NCBI RefSeq assembly: GCF_002252755.1
Contig: NZ_NHOY01000003.1
Span: 1 to 43,572, forward strand
Length of the DNA stretch: 43,572 nt
DNA from: Halorubrum sp. Hd13
GTDB lineage: Archaea > Halobacteriota > Halobacteria > Halobacteriales > Haloferacaceae
Direction: 5' to 3'
The notes beneath the pieces are model-generated. The model saw only the letters and a program-made list of their open reading frames with translations, searched no databases and was not told the DNA's origin. A program made the translations under genes and the position numbers. This document shows, piece after piece, positions 23,211 through 33,062 of this stretch. Within the stretch, counting starts at the first letter, position 1. Every line of letters begins with the position of its first letter.

Positions 23211-24920
23211 ATGTCTCATTCCGACAACGGACAGACGCGATCGGCAACGACTCGCCGACGAGTTCTCGCCGCGATGGGCGGCGCGAGCGTCGTCGGTCTG
23301 GCGGGCTGCGTCGGCGGCGACGGCGGCGACGGCGGCGACGGTGGCGACGGGTCCGACGGCGGCGACGGCACGAACGAGTTCGTCGCCTCGGCCGCCGCGA
23401 ATCCGGGCACGTTCGACCCGACGATCATCACCGACGCGACCTCCAACTCCGTCATCGGGACGATGGCGTACGAGCGGCTGGTCGCGCTGACCTTCGACCT
23501 CTCCGAGGTCCGAGGCGAGCTCGCGTCCAGCTACGAGCAGGTCGACGACACCACCTTCCGGTTCCAGCTCCGCGAGGGCGTCACGTTCCACAACGGCGAC
23601 GAGTTCACCGCGGAGGACGTCGCGTTCTCCATCAACCGGACGAGCGGCACGACGAACGACGCCGACGTCTCGTTCATCGAGAACGTCGAGGTCCTCGGCG
23701 ACTACGAGATCGAGATCACGTCGAGCGACCCGCACGCGCCCTTCTTGAACGACCTCGCCGCGGTCCCGATCCTCACGAGCAAGACGGACGCGATCAGCGA
23801 GAACCCGGAGCAGGACGAGCACGACTTCACCGAGCAGACCCTCGGGACCGGCCCGTGGGAGCTAGAGGAGTTCTCGGCCGAGGACCGCGCCGTCCTCGTC
23901 CCCTACGAGGACTACTGGTACGACGGCGACGAGTACCCCGGCACGGCGCCGTGGGACCAGGTCACGTTCCGGGTCATCCCGGAGCAGGTCTCTCAGGAGG
24001 AGGCGATGGCCGCCGGCGAGCTCGACATGATCGACAACGCGGCCCCATTCGAGCTCGACCAGTGGGAGAACCAGACCGGCGAGGTCGTCACCGGCAGCGC
24101 CGTCGGGTTCGACTTCATCTCGTACCCGGTCAACCAGAGCCCGTTCACGAACGAGAAGCTCCGGCGCGGGATGACCCGTCTGCTCCCGAAGTCCGATGTC
24201 ATCGAGGCCGTCTTCGGCGGCTACGCGACCGAGCTCGCGGCCCCGATCAGCCCCGGTCTCGGCGCGTTCTGGGACCCCGAACACGAGCAGAACCTCCTCG
24301 ACGAGTACGTCGGCCAGGACGAGGAGGAGGGGCTCCGACTCATCGGCGAGGCGTTCGAGGAGGAGGACATCGAGGCGCCGTTCGACGTCTCCTTCATCAC
24401 CAACGTCAACCGGACCCGCGAGCGGTGGATGGAGATCATCCAGCAGACGATGGACGAGACCGAGTACTTCAACGCGGAGCTCGACGTCCGCGCGTTCGAC
24501 GACCTCGTCCCGTTCCTGCTCGACCCCGAGGGCGCCGCGGCCAGCACGGACGTCGTCGGAATCGGTTGGACCGGCGGCTCCGACCCCGACGGCCACGTGA
24601 ACCAGCTGCTCCACTCCAGTCAGCACGTCCCCGACGGGTTCAACTGGAACCTCTACGAGAACGAGGAGATGGACCAGCTCATCACCGAGGGGCAGACGAC
24701 CCTCGGCGCCGAGGAGCGGCTCCCGATCTACCAGGACCTGCAGGAGCTCGTCGCGCAGGACGTGCCGATGGCGAACATGTGGACCGGCGACCAGATAGAC
24801 GTCCTCAACCCGGAGAACATCGAGTCGATCGATCAGTGGAGTCCCCACCCCAACTCCAGCAACCGGTACAACACGCTGTACAAGCCGCACCTCGACGAGA
24901 TCGTCTACCCGGCGGAGTAA
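23211..24920 (+). CDS. dppA: Peptide-binding lipoprotein of a dipeptide ABC transporter
   Basis: 569 aa. A Tat-type lipoprotein: TTRRRVLAAMGGASVVGLAG followed by the lipid-anchored Cys, then a GGDGGDGG linker. The SBP_bac_5 fold follows, with TFDPTIITDATSNSVIGTMA, EGVTFHNGDEFTAEDVAFSI and LGTGPWELEEF as family landmarks, and a C-terminal DLQELVAQDVPMANMWTGDQ. It would capture oligopeptides outside the cell and deliver them to DppBC. It is first in a five-gene unit; dppB starts 38 nt downstream. Length is normal. Confidence 0.9.
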   Translation: MSHSDNGQTRSATTRRRVLAAMGGASVVGLAGCVGGDGGDGGDGGDGSDGGDGTNEFVASAAANPGTFDPTIITDATSNSVIGTMAYERLVALTFDLSEVRGELASSYEQVDDTTFRFQLREGVTFHNGDEFTAEDVAFSINRTSGTTNDADVSFIENVEVLGDYEIEITSSDPHAPFLNDLAAVPILTSKTDAISENPEQDEHDFTEQTLGTGPWELEEFSAEDRAVLVPYEDYWYDGDEYPGTAPWDQVTFRVIPEQVSQEEAMAAGELDMIDNAAPFELDQWENQTGEVVTGSAVGFDFISYPVNQSPFTNEKLRRGMTRLLPKSDVIEAVFGGYATELAAPISPGLGAFWDPEHEQNLLDEYVGQDEEEGLRLIGEAFEEEDIEAPFDVSFITNVNRTRERWMEIIQQTMDETEYFNAELDVRAFDDLVPFLLDPEGAAASTDVVGIGWTGGSDPDGHVNQLLHSSQHVPDGFNWNLYENEEMDQLITEGQTTLGAEERLPIYQDLQELVAQDVPMANMWTGDQIDVLNPENIESIDQWSPHPNSSNRYNTLYKPHLDEIVYPAE

Positions 24921-24958
24921 CGGCCCCGAACACCCGATAGCCCTCTCATTTCACCTCG

Positions 24959-25909
24959 ATGAGCCTTCAACGATTCGTACTCAAACGCGGCCTGATAACC
25001 ATCCCGCTACTGTTAGGGATCTCCCTGCTCACCTTCGGGATGGTCCACGCCATCCCCGGTGATCCGATCGACTTCATCACGCTGTTCACGGACCTCGATC
25101 CGCAGACGGAGATGGAGATACGAGCCGAATACGGTCTCGATCAGCCGGTGTACATCCAGTATATCGACTGGGTCACCAGCGCTGCGACCGGCGACTTCGG
25201 CCGGTCGATCATCACCCGCGACCCGGTCATCGACGAGATCATGACTCGGCTCCCGTACACGCTCGTGATGGGGATCATGGCGTTCGGCGTCACCCTCGTC
25301 ACGGCGATCCCCACCGGCGTGATCGCGGCGTACTACCGCAACACCAAGATCGATCAGGCCAGCCGCGTCTTCGCGCTGCTCGGGATCGCGATCCCGAACT
25401 TCCTGCTCGGCCTGCTGCTGCTCCTGATCTTCGCGAGCTGGCTCGACCTGTTCCCGATCCTCCCGCCGACCGATCAGGGAATACTCAGCTACGACATGCT
25501 GGTGTACACGCTGTTGCCCGCGATCACCATCGGCACCGGCTCCACCGCCCTGTTGATGCGACTGATGCGGTCCTCGATGGTGGAAGAGCTCGACAAGGAC
25601 TACGTCCGGACGGCGCGCGCGAAGGGCCTCCCGGAGCGGACGGTCGTGCAGAAACACGTCCTCCGGAACTCGCTGATCTCGGTCGTCACCGTGGCCGCCA
25701 TCCAGGTCGCGTTCATCATCAGCGGCTCCGTCGTCGTCGAGATCGTCTTCTCGTATCCGGGCATCGGCCGCCTCCTCGTCAATCGAGTGGGGAACCGCGA
25801 CTTCCCGGTGATCCAGGCGATCGTCCTCCTGATCGGCGTCGCCGTGATACTCGCGAACTTCGTCGCGGACGTGCTCTACGCGTACCTCGACCCCCGAATC
25901 CGATACTAA
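24959..25909 (+). CDS. dppB: Dipeptide ABC transporter permease, DppB-like
   Basis: 316 aa, six helices. The N-terminal FVLKRGLITIPLLLGISLLT and IPGDPIDFI are the usual DppB/OppB start. The EAA motif is DYVRTARAKGLPERTVVQKH, which docks on the ATPases. FSYPGIGRLLVNRVGNRDFP is the DppB C-terminal signature. The next gene starts 4 nt after the stop codon. Confidence 0.92.
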   Translation: MSLQRFVLKRGLITIPLLLGISLLTFGMVHAIPGDPIDFITLFTDLDPQTEMEIRAEYGLDQPVYIQYIDWVTSAATGDFGRSIITRDPVIDEIMTRLPYTLVMGIMAFGVTLVTAIPTGVIAAYYRNTKIDQASRVFALLGIAIPNFLLGLLLLLIFASWLDLFPILPPTDQGILSYDMLVYTLLPAITIGTGSTALLMRLMRSSMVEELDKDYVRTARAKGLPERTVVQKHVLRNSLISVVTVAAIQVAFIISGSVVVEIVFSYPGIGRLLVNRVGNRDFPVIQAIVLLIGVAVILANFVADVLYAYLDPRIRY

Positions 25910-25912
25910 ATA

Positions 25913-26998
25913 ATGTCAAGCGAAACCTCACAGCGGACGACGGAACGCGGACGAATACGGGTCACCGGCTTCGACGTCGACCGCGTCGAGTCCCGGGACC
26001 CGCTCTCCTCGTGGGAGCCGGACCTCCAGTCGGAGGAGGGACGCGGTCGCCTCGAGTACGCGTGGAAGCGGTTCAGACGCAACCACCTCGCGCTGTTCGG
26101 CGCGGCTACCATCGGCTTCATGATCCTGCTCGCGGTGTTCTCCCGACCCATCCAGCTCCCGAGTAGCTTCCCGGTGCTGGCCGGCCAGACGGTACAGCCG
26201 TTCTCGCTCGCGCCGGCCGACCCCGCGAATCAGGACGTTATCACCGGCTACCGGGAGCCGACGCTCGAAAACGTCCTCACGTGGCCCCCCACGGGCCTCT
26301 ACCTGTTCGGCGCCGACTGGGCCGGCCGCGACATCCTCTCGCGGGTGATGTACGGCGGCCGCTGGAGCCTCTCTATCGGCTTTATTGCGGTCGCCATGGC
26401 GCTGCTCGTCGGGATCCCGCTCGGCTCGGTCGCGGGCTACTACGGCGGCAAGGTCGACGAGCTCATCATGCGGATCGTCGACATGCTGTACGCGTTCCCG
26501 TTCATCGTGCTCGCGATCGCGGTCATCGCGGTGCTGGGGCGCGGCTACTGGGAGATGATCCTCGCCTTGGTCGTCGTCGGCTGGCTCCCGTACGCCCGCA
26601 TCATCCGCGGCGAGATCTTAAGTGTCAAAGAAAACGAGTACGTCACCGCCGCGAAGGCGCTCGGCTCCCGCGACCGGTCGATCATCGTCCGCCACATCCT
26701 GCCGAACGCGATGGCGCCGGTGATCGTGCAGGCGACGCTCAGCATCGGCACCACGGTGCTCGTCGCCGCGGCGCTCGGGTTCATCGGGCTCGGCCTGTCG
26801 CCGGCGAGCGCGGAGTGGGGCGTCATGCTCAACGTCGAGCAGGACGCGATCGCCCGCGGTCGCTGGTGGGCCGGGCTGTTCCCGGGCCTCGCCATCTTCG
26901 TCTTCGTGATGGCGATCAACCTCGTCGGCGACGGCGTCCGCGACGCGTTCGACCCGCAGGGCGATCAGACGGACTCCGACACCGGGGGGCTCCGCTGA
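25913..26998 (+). CDS. dppC: Dipeptide ABC transporter permease, DppC-like
   Basis: 361 aa. It has a hydrophilic N-terminal extension of about 55 residues before the first helix (NHLALFGAATIGFMILLAV). GADWAGRDILSRVMYGGRWS is the DppC-type periplasmic motif and EYVTAAKALGSRDRSIIVRH the EAA loop. LGLSPASAEWGVMLN is also characteristic. The stop overlaps the dppD start by one base (TGATG), indicating coupling. Confidence 0.92.
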   Translation: MSSETSQRTTERGRIRVTGFDVDRVESRDPLSSWEPDLQSEEGRGRLEYAWKRFRRNHLALFGAATIGFMILLAVFSRPIQLPSSFPVLAGQTVQPFSLAPADPANQDVITGYREPTLENVLTWPPTGLYLFGADWAGRDILSRVMYGGRWSLSIGFIAVAMALLVGIPLGSVAGYYGGKVDELIMRIVDMLYAFPFIVLAIAVIAVLGRGYWEMILALVVVGWLPYARIIRGEILSVKENEYVTAAKALGSRDRSIIVRHILPNAMAPVIVQATLSIGTTVLVAAALGFIGLGLSPASAEWGVMLNVEQDAIARGRWWAGLFPGLAIFVFVMAINLVGDGVRDAFDPQGDQTDSDTGGLR

Positions 26999-28089
26999 TG
27001 GCGATGCTCGAAGTCGAGGACCTCAACGTGCGCTTTTACACCGACGACGGCGTCGTCAAGGCGACGAACGACCTCTCGTACCGGATCGAGGCCGGCGAGC
27101 GGTTCGGCGTCGTCGGCGAGAGCGGGGCCGGCAAGAGCGTCACCAGCCTCGCGCTGATGCGCCTCATCGACGAGCCGGGCGTCATCGAGAGCGGGGAGAT
27201 CCGTTTCAAGGGGCAGAACCTCCTCGAGATGAACGAAGAGGAGATGCGCTCGCTCCGCGGCAACGAGATCGCGATGATCTTCCAAGACGCCGAGACCGCG
27301 CTGAACCCCTCGTACACGGTCGGCGAGCAGATATCGGAGGCGATCCGGTACCATCTCGACCTCGACGAGGCGGCGGCCCGCGAGCGCGCGATCGAGACGC
27401 TGGAGTCGGTCGGGATCCCGTCGGCGGCCGAGCGGTACAGCGACTACCCGCACGAGTTCTCCGGCGGGATGCAACAGCGCGTTGTGATCGCGATCGCGCT
27501 GTCGTGTGACCCCGACCTCATCATCGCCGACGAGCCGACCACGGCGCTCGACGTCACCATCGAGGCGCAGATCCTCGAGCTGTTAGAGGAGGTCGCGACC
27601 GAGTTCGACACCGCGATCCAGCTCATCACCCACGACCTCGGCGTCGTCGCCGAGTTCTGCGACCGCGTGATGGTGATGTACGCGGGCCACCCGGTGGAGA
27701 TGGCGCCTGTCGAGGACGTGTACTACAACCCGCAACACCCCTACACCGTCGGACTGATGAGCTCGATCCCGCGGATCGGCGACGACCGCGATCGGCTACA
27801 GACGATCCCCGGGCGGATGCCGGACCTGATAGAGATGCCGCCGGGGTGTAACTTCCATCCCCGGTGTCCGTACGCCGAGGAGTCGTGCACGCGCGTGGAT
27901 CCGCAGCTCGTCGACGTCGAGACCGGCGATCCCGCGGACCCGATCAACAGCGACGCGCAGACCGCCGCGTGCCTCGCGCACACCGGCGAGCTCACGGGGG
28001 AGCTGGAGTACGAGGTGACCGTCCGCGGCGAGGACGACTTCCCCGGGCCGGACGGCGCGTCGAGCTCCGCGGAGGTGACCGACCGATGA
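26998..28089 (+). CDS. dppD: Dipeptide ABC transporter ATPase, DppD-like
   Basis: 363 aa. Walker A is GESGAGKSV, the Q-loop is [19 protein letters not shown], the signature is [15 protein letters not shown] and Walker B is [12 protein letters not shown]. The C-terminal oligopeptide/dipeptide-transporter domain has the Cys cluster [15 protein letters not shown] and AACLAH, as in DppD members that may bind an iron-sulfur cluster. The stop overlaps the dppF start (ATGA). Confidence 0.92.
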   Translation: MAMLEVEDLNVRFYTDDGVVKATNDLSYRIEAGERFGVVGESGAGKSVTSLALMRLIDEPGVIESGEIRFKGQNLLEMNEEEMRSLRGNEIAMIFQDAETALNPSYTVGEQISEAIRYHLDLDEAAARERAIETLESVGIPSAAERYSDYPHEFSGGMQQRVVIAIALSCDPDLIIADEPTTALDVTIEAQILELLEEVATEFDTAIQLITHDLGVVAEFCDRVMVMYAGHPVEMAPVEDVYYNPQHPYTVGLMSSIPRIGDDRDRLQTIPGRMPDLIEMPPGCNFHPRCPYAEESCTRVDPQLVDVETGDPADPINSDAQTAACLAHTGELTGELEYEVTVRGEDDFPGPDGASSSAEVTDR

Positions 28090-29411
28090 GCGGCTCCGAG
28101 CCGCTCCTCCGCGTCGAGGGGCTCGAGAAGTACTACGAGTCCGAGAGCGACTTCATCGACCGACTCCTCGGCCGCCAGAAGAAGGTGAAGGCGGTCGACG
28201 GCGTCTCCTTCGAGATCAACGAGGGCGAGACGCTGGGGCTGGTCGGCGAGAGCGGCTGTGGAAAGAGCACCATCGGTCGGTCGATCCTCCAGCTCCGGGA
28301 GCCGACCGCCGGATCGGTGTACTTCAAAGGGCAGGATATCACGACCCTCTCCGACAGCGAGCTCCGCGACCTCCGGAAGGAGATGCAGATCATCTTCCAG
28401 AACCCACAGTCGAGCCTCAACCCGCGCCTGACGGTGAACGACATCATCGGCGAGGCGCTCGACATCCACGGGATCGAGGGCGACGTCACCCGCGACGCCC
28501 GCATCAAGGATCTGCTCGAACGGGTGGGGCTCAACGCGAGCCACGCCAACCGCTACCCGCACGAGTTCTCGGGCGGGCAGCTCCAGCGGATCGGGATCGC
28601 CCGCGCGCTCGCCGTGGACCCGGACTTCATCGTCTGCGACGAGCCCGTCTCGGCGCTCGACGTGTCCGTGCAGGCGCAGATCCTCAACCTGCTGGAGGAC
28701 CTCCAAGACGAGCTGGGGATCGCCTACCTGTTCATCGCGCACGACCTCTCGGTCGTCGAGCACATCGCCGACGAGATCGCCGTGATGTACCTCGGGAAGA
28801 TCGCCGAGATCGGCACCCCCGAGGAGCTGTTCGTGCCGCCGCAACACCCCTACACCGAGGCGTTGCTGTCGGCGATTCCGGAGCCGGACCCGTTGTGGGA
28901 GGGCGACAGGATACTCCTGGAGGGGTCGGTCCCCTCGCCGATCGACCCGCCCTCCGGGTGCAAGTTCCACACGCGGTGTCCGCGCGTCATTCCGCCGTCG
29001 GACTACGAGTTCGAACAGGAGGAGTGGCGCGCCGTCATGTCCTTCCGCCACCGCGCCCGCGAGGAGGACATCGCTGTCGAGACGTTCGGCGACGACGACG
29101 ATGCGCTCACCGAGGCGCTCCGCGACGAGCTCGACCTGCCGTCGTCGCTGACTGACCCGGAGGCGGAGCGGGTGGTCGAGGAGGCGCTCCGGTCGGTCGC
29201 GGACGAGGAGTTCGCCGCCGCGGAGAGCGTCCTGAGAGAGACGTTCGAGACCCCCTGCACGACGGACGAGCCGGCGCTCCGCCGGACCGACGCCGGACGG
29301 GTCGCGTGCCACCTCTTCGACCCGGCCTACGAGAGCGGACCGACCGACGGGACGAGGACCGACGACGGGGCAGTGACCGGGGACGGAGCGGCGGCGAGCG
29401 GCGACGACTGA
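28086..29411 (+). CDS. dppF: Dipeptide ABC transporter ATPase, DppF-like, with expanded Cys domain
   Basis: 441 aa, about 100 longer than a minimal DppF. Walker A is GESGCGKST, then [20 protein letters not shown], signature [14 protein letters not shown] and Walker [13 protein letters not shown]. The C-terminal domain has C292 and C298 (GCKFHTRCP), but the next cysteines are C391 and C408: about 92 residues, mostly acidic helix, are inserted between the second and third cysteines. In DppD next door this gap is only 6 residues. The last ~28 residues are a Gly/Asp/Thr tail. It closes the operon. Confidence 0.9.
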   Translation: MSGSEPLLRVEGLEKYYESESDFIDRLLGRQKKVKAVDGVSFEINEGETLGLVGESGCGKSTIGRSILQLREPTAGSVYFKGQDITTLSDSELRDLRKEMQIIFQNPQSSLNPRLTVNDIIGEALDIHGIEGDVTRDARIKDLLERVGLNASHANRYPHEFSGGQLQRIGIARALAVDPDFIVCDEPVSALDVSVQAQILNLLEDLQDELGIAYLFIAHDLSVVEHIADEIAVMYLGKIAEIGTPEELFVPPQHPYTEALLSAIPEPDPLWEGDRILLEGSVPSPIDPPSGCKFHTRCPRVIPPSDYEFEQEEWRAVMSFRHRAREEDIAVETFGDDDDALTEALRDELDLPSSLTDPEAERVVEEALRSVADEEFAAAESVLRETFETPCTTDEPALRRTDAGRVACHLFDPAYESGPTDGTRTDDGAVTGDGAAASGDD

Positions 29412-29451
29412 GCCCGTTCGGCTCGGCGTCGACCTCGCCCGCCCCGACGAC

Positions 29452-29463
29452 ACGCTTATTCCT
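29452..29463 (+). promoter_or_regulatory. TATA-like box before the 177-aa gene
   Basis: CGCTTATTCCTC is centred about 27 nt before the ATG at 29484, supporting that start and a leaderless transcript separate from dpp. Confidence 0.45.
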
Positions 29464-29483
29464 CCCGACGGGTACCCTCACTC

Positions 29484-30017
29484 ATGCGTCGATCACGCGG
29501 GCGTGACGGGGTCGACCGTTCCGACGACGACCCGTTCCGACCGAACGAGTCCGCCGAGCGCCACCGCCCTCGGGCCGCCAGAACGCTTCCGGCGGCGACG
29601 CTGACCCGGTGGCTGCTCCCGGCGCGGCTCCACCGCTGGGCGGTCTCCGTCAGCGTCGACACGCCGGCGGCGGCGTACGAGCGGGGCGAACCGGTTCCGG
29701 TCGCGATCGAACTCCGGAACCCGCTGCCGGTCCCGGTGACGGTGCGGACTACGTCGCCGGTCCCGTGGACGTGGCACGTCGACGGCCACCGCGACGCCTC
29801 GCACGTTCCCGAACCGCTCCCGGAGTCGGAGACTCGGTTCACGCTCGACCGCGGCGAACGCCGTCGGTTCACCCGGCGGTGGGAGCAGAGCTTCCGGGTC
29901 TCGAAGAGGGACTGGGAGCCGGCCGAACGCGGCGAACACACCATCGGAGCCGGGCTCGCCGTGGACGACCCGGCCGGAAAGGGCGTGTACGACGAGACGA
30001 CAGTGCGTATCGAGTGA
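29484..30017 (+). CDS. Haloarchaeal protein with a beta-sandwich (BsuPI-like) domain
   Basis: 177 aa, soluble. A basic N-terminal ~45 residues precede a single domain: VSVSVDTPAAAYERGEPVPV, AIELRNPLPVPVTVRTTSPV, PWTWHVDGHRDA, then FTLDRGERRRFTRRWEQSFR. The alternating strands, the central Trp motif and the L-D-R-G-E-x-R-R-F turn resemble the intracellular proteinase inhibitor (BsuPI) fold, an Ig-like sandwich. This is a resemblance only; no function is assigned. Convergent with the winged-helix gene 28 nt away. Confidence 0.6.
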   Translation: MRRSRGRDGVDRSDDDPFRPNESAERHRPRAARTLPAATLTRWLLPARLHRWAVSVSVDTPAAAYERGEPVPVAIELRNPLPVPVTVRTTSPVPWTWHVDGHRDASHVPEPLPESETRFTLDRGERRRFTRRWEQSFRVSKRDWEPAERGEHTIGAGLAVDDPAGKGVYDETTVRIE

Positions 30018-30045
30018 CCGGGGCCGCGGGCCCGCGGCCGCCGGC

Positions 30046-30405
30046 CTACTCGTCGGCGTCGCTCGGGATGTCGATCTCCTCCTGATGATACCGCTCGGTC
30101 GCGAGCTCCGCGACCGTCCGGAGCGACTCGACGAGCTCGTCCGACTCGTCGAGCGCGTACCGGTTCGGCTCGCGGCCCTCGGTGCGGTCGATCGTCAGGA
30201 GTCCGAACGGTTCGAGCCCGTCGAGCCCCTCGTGGACGACGGTCTGATCGACGCCGGCGCCCGCGGCGATCCGCTCGACTGACAGGGGTTCGGAGGCGTA
30301 GAACAGCGTCGCGACGATCCGAGCCCGCACCCGATTCGCGAACAGGAGCGCGAGCCCGTTCTCCTCGACGAGTCGCGTGTACTCCTCGGTCGATTGCTCG
30401 TCCAT
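30046..30405 (-). CDS. Winged helix-turn-helix regulator
   Basis: 119 aa, acidic. The ArsR-like winged helix covers residues about 20-85: NRVRARIVATLFYASEPLSV, then ERIAAGAGVDQTVVHEGLDG and LEPFGLLTIDRTEGREPN (the wing), followed by YALDESDELVESLRTVAELA as a C-terminal helix. No metal-binding cysteines, so it is not a classical metal sensor. It is divergent from the large HWHDWE protein gene (134 nt between starts), which it may regulate. Confidence 0.8.
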   Translation of the reverse strand: MDEQSTEEYTRLVEENGLALLFANRVRARIVATLFYASEPLSVERIAAGAGVDQTVVHEGLDGLEPFGLLTIDRTEGREPNRYALDESDELVESLRTVAELATERYHQEEIDIPSDADE

Positions 30406-30539
30406 GCCCGTCGTTCACGAGCGAGCGGGATGACGGCTTCGGAATCCGCGGTCCTCGGTGGCGGGGATCTGAGCCGGCCGCGGTGGCGATTGCTGTGGGA
30501 ACGTTTAACGTGGCCGGTGTCGTCCGGTCGGTAGATCGC

Positions 30540-32744
30540 ATGACGGGTGACGACGACGCGACGGCGGACGCCCCGGACCGGTCGGTCGACGACCGTCGGC
30601 GCCGCGCGCTGGTGTACGGTGGACTCGCCGCGCTCGCGGGCACGGGCACCGCCGGCGCGTGGTACGTCTCACGCGACGATCCGGCGCCGCCGCAGGAGCC
30701 CGACGACGGGGAACCGGAGGAGACGGGAGCGCCGGACGAGGTCGACCACGACGGCGAGACGGCCCCGTCGATCGTCCGGCGGTACGCGCCGGACCTCTAC
30801 TTCGGGGCCCTCGAGAAGTGGTACCCCACGGACCCCCGTCCGTACGTCGTCGAGACCGCTGCGGGCTCGGTCGTCGACGGATTCACCGCGCTCGACGGTT
30901 ACGCGGCGGCGTTCCGCGAGGCGGGGGCGCCGCCAGCGCCGACCGTGTTCTACAGCGTCGTCGAGGCCGCCGAGGGAGTCGACGCCCTGCAGTACTGGCT
31001 CTACTCCGCGTTCGACCAGTTCGCGGTCAACTTCCACTGGCACGACTGGGAGCTGTTGCAGGTGTTCGTCGAGCGCGAGACCGGCGAGCCGCTGCTGCTC
31101 TCGGCGAGCGCTCACTCCCGCGCGAGCCCGAACAACGAGTTCCTCGAGCCGGAGATCCCGGACGGGGCCCGTCCCGGGATCCTCTCCGAAGTCGGCTCCC
31201 ACTCGAGCGCGAGCGAGGTCAACGGCCTCGTGCCGACCTTCGAGCGGCTCCCGACGGCCGACCTGCTCTCCGACGTGACCAACGACGTGGTCGACGTCTC
31301 GGCGTCGCTCCGCGCGCCATTCGCGTACGGGCTTCCCCGCGACGAGGGGGCGCGGCTCCCGTTCGTGCTTCCCGAACTCGACGGCGTCCCCCTCCACGAG
31401 CACCCGTCGCTCTCGATCGACCGGACGGACCTCATCGACGAGCGGGTGACGGTCGGATCGTGGGGAGGGCTCCCAGTCCCGCCCGGCGACCTTCCGCTTC
31501 GCGAGCCGGGACTCGTGCTCGCGCACCCCGAGAGCCGCCTCGCGACCGGCGAGGGCGACGGCGACGCCGCGGCCGACGCCACCTACGCGCTCGAACCGAT
31601 CGCGCCGCTTCGGGAGGCGATCGACGACTTCGTCGGCCCTCAGCTGAGCTTCGAGTTCGCGGTCCCAGGGTTCGCCGAGGACGCGATCGCGAGTCACATA
31701 ACCTCGGTCGGGGTCCCGTGGGAGCAGGACCGGTTCGCGGATCCGCTCTCGGACGTGACCGACCCGGCCCACCGACGGCGGGTCGACGGCGCCGAACCGA
31801 CGGGGCTCACGGATCGGGTCGTCGGACGGGTGCGACAGCTCCGGGCGGGCACCGAGGGCGCACTCGACGGCGTCTCGGACGCGGCGCGCGACGCGGTCGC
31901 CGGCGTCGCCGGCGTCTCGCTGTTCGCGCCCCAGACGGAGCTCGCCGTCCGACTGGCGAGCGAGGATCCCACGGCGACGGCGACCCGCGGCGGGGCGTTC
32001 GGCTTCCTCCGCGTCGAGCCCGGGCCGCACCTCCTCGTGGTCAACGGCCCCGGGTTCGCCCCGATCGCGGAACGGTTCGTCCACGAGGGCGGACTCGTCC
32101 GCGCCGGCGGCGACGGCGAACTCGTCGCGGTGGCGACCGAGGACGCCGGGTGGATCCGCGGCGACGGGCGAGAGACGGGGGGAGTCGACCGCGTCCGGGT
32201 CGTCGAGGACTACGCGGGCGTGATCTACGAGGGAGCGCCGGCGGAGACGGACCGGTTCGCGGTCGCGGTTCACCGCGAGGGCAAGTACACGGTCGAGGTG
32301 GTCGACCGCGACGGTCGCCTCGGGGCCTACCGGGTGACGGCGGACTCGTTCGACGCGAACGGGGAGGCGGTCCGCGAGGAGGTCCGGACCGGGAAGCTCG
32401 CGCTCGCGCGGACCCTCCGCGACGAGGTCGCCGAGCTGTACGGGCTCGCGGAGTCGCTCTCGGAGTCCGCCCGCGACGACTCCGACGGCGAACACGACCC
32501 GGCGCTCGACCGGCTCAGCCGCGCCCGGCGCGCGGCCGACGGCGCGGTCGCGGCCGCGGAGGACGGCGAGGAGGAACCGGCCGACGATCGGCTGTTCGAC
32601 GTCGGGTCCGCGCTTTCGGAGTTCCGAGAGCTCCTCGCCGGCGAGGACCGGAGCGGATACGACGACGCGGCGGTCGCGGCGATGGCCCCGAAGGCGCTCG
32701 CGGGGATCGAGCGGGTCGACGCCGCCGTCGACGCTCCCCTCTGA
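30540..32744 (+). CDS. Large haloarchaeal anchored protein with HWHDWE motif
   Basis: 734 aa. RRRRALVYGGLAALAGTGTA (about 20-40) is an N-terminal anchor or Tat-like signal, followed by an acidic linker. From residue 80: VRRYAPDLYFGALEKWYPTD, LQYWLYSAFDQFAVNFHWHD and W-E-L-L-Q (HWHDWE at 166-171). The order Y-x-P-D-x-Y..., Q-Y-W-x-Y..., H-x-H-D-W-E resembles the core of Vps62-like and necrosis-inducing (NPP1) beta-sandwich proteins. The C-terminal ~200 residues contain predicted helices (LARTLRDEVAELYGLAESLS). Function unknown. I use the ATG at 30540, since TTTAACG at 30504-30510 lies about 33 nt upstream; an in-frame ATG at 30483 precedes that box. Confidence 0.65.
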   Translation: MTGDDDATADAPDRSVDDRRRRALVYGGLAALAGTGTAGAWYVSRDDPAPPQEPDDGEPEETGAPDEVDHDGETAPSIVRRYAPDLYFGALEKWYPTDPRPYVVETAAGSVVDGFTALDGYAAAFREAGAPPAPTVFYSVVEAAEGVDALQYWLYSAFDQFAVNFHWHDWELLQVFVERETGEPLLLSASAHSRASPNNEFLEPEIPDGARPGILSEVGSHSSASEVNGLVPTFERLPTADLLSDVTNDVVDVSASLRAPFAYGLPRDEGARLPFVLPELDGVPLHEHPSLSIDRTDLIDERVTVGSWGGLPVPPGDLPLREPGLVLAHPESRLATGEGDGDAAADATYALEPIAPLREAIDDFVGPQLSFEFAVPGFAEDAIASHITSVGVPWEQDRFADPLSDVTDPAHRRRVDGAEPTGLTDRVVGRVRQLRAGTEGALDGVSDAARDAVAGVAGVSLFAPQTELAVRLASEDPTATATRGGAFGFLRVEPGPHLLVVNGPGFAPIAERFVHEGGLVRAGGDGELVAVATEDAGWIRGDGRETGGVDRVRVVEDYAGVIYEGAPAETDRFAVAVHREGKYTVEVVDRDGRLGAYRVTADSFDANGEAVREEVRTGKLALARTLRDEVAELYGLAESLSESARDDSDGEHDPALDRLSRARRAADGAVAAAEDGEEEPADDRLFDVGSALSEFRELLAGEDRSGYDDAAVAAMAPKALAGIERVDAAVDAPL

Positions 32745-33062
32745 CCGGCGGAGGGAGACCGCGGGCTCCCGAATTTCACTGGGCGGTGGGTTCGCCGAAG
32801 CGACCCCGTCGGACTCACCGGCGGCCGTCGATCGGCCCATCCAAAGCGCCGCCGTGTCGCGTTCGTAAACCCGCATCCGCGATATCAATAACGGGTCGTC
32901 ACGGATCGCCGCGGACTCACGCGTCGCTCCGGTCCGACGCCGCTCGGCGCTCGCCGCCGGGGTCTCGACCTCGGTCGCGCGCTCTCGCCCCCGCTTCGGA
33001 GTAAGCCGGTCGTACCGCCTTTGCAACCCCATAACTAACCGATCGGGACTGCCATCCACCGT
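32745..33062. other. Intergenic region, no gene seen
   Basis: No supported gene. CCATAACTAACC at about 33029-33041 lies near 28 nt before the DUF1328 gene start and is a TATA candidate. A second AT-rich patch, GATATCAATAACGG at about 32881-32894, has no gene behind it. Confidence 0.5.

Noticed and set aside
30669-33059. 796-codon minus-strand open frame
   Set aside because: Antisense to the HWHDWE protein; no recognisable domains and a shadow-type composition.
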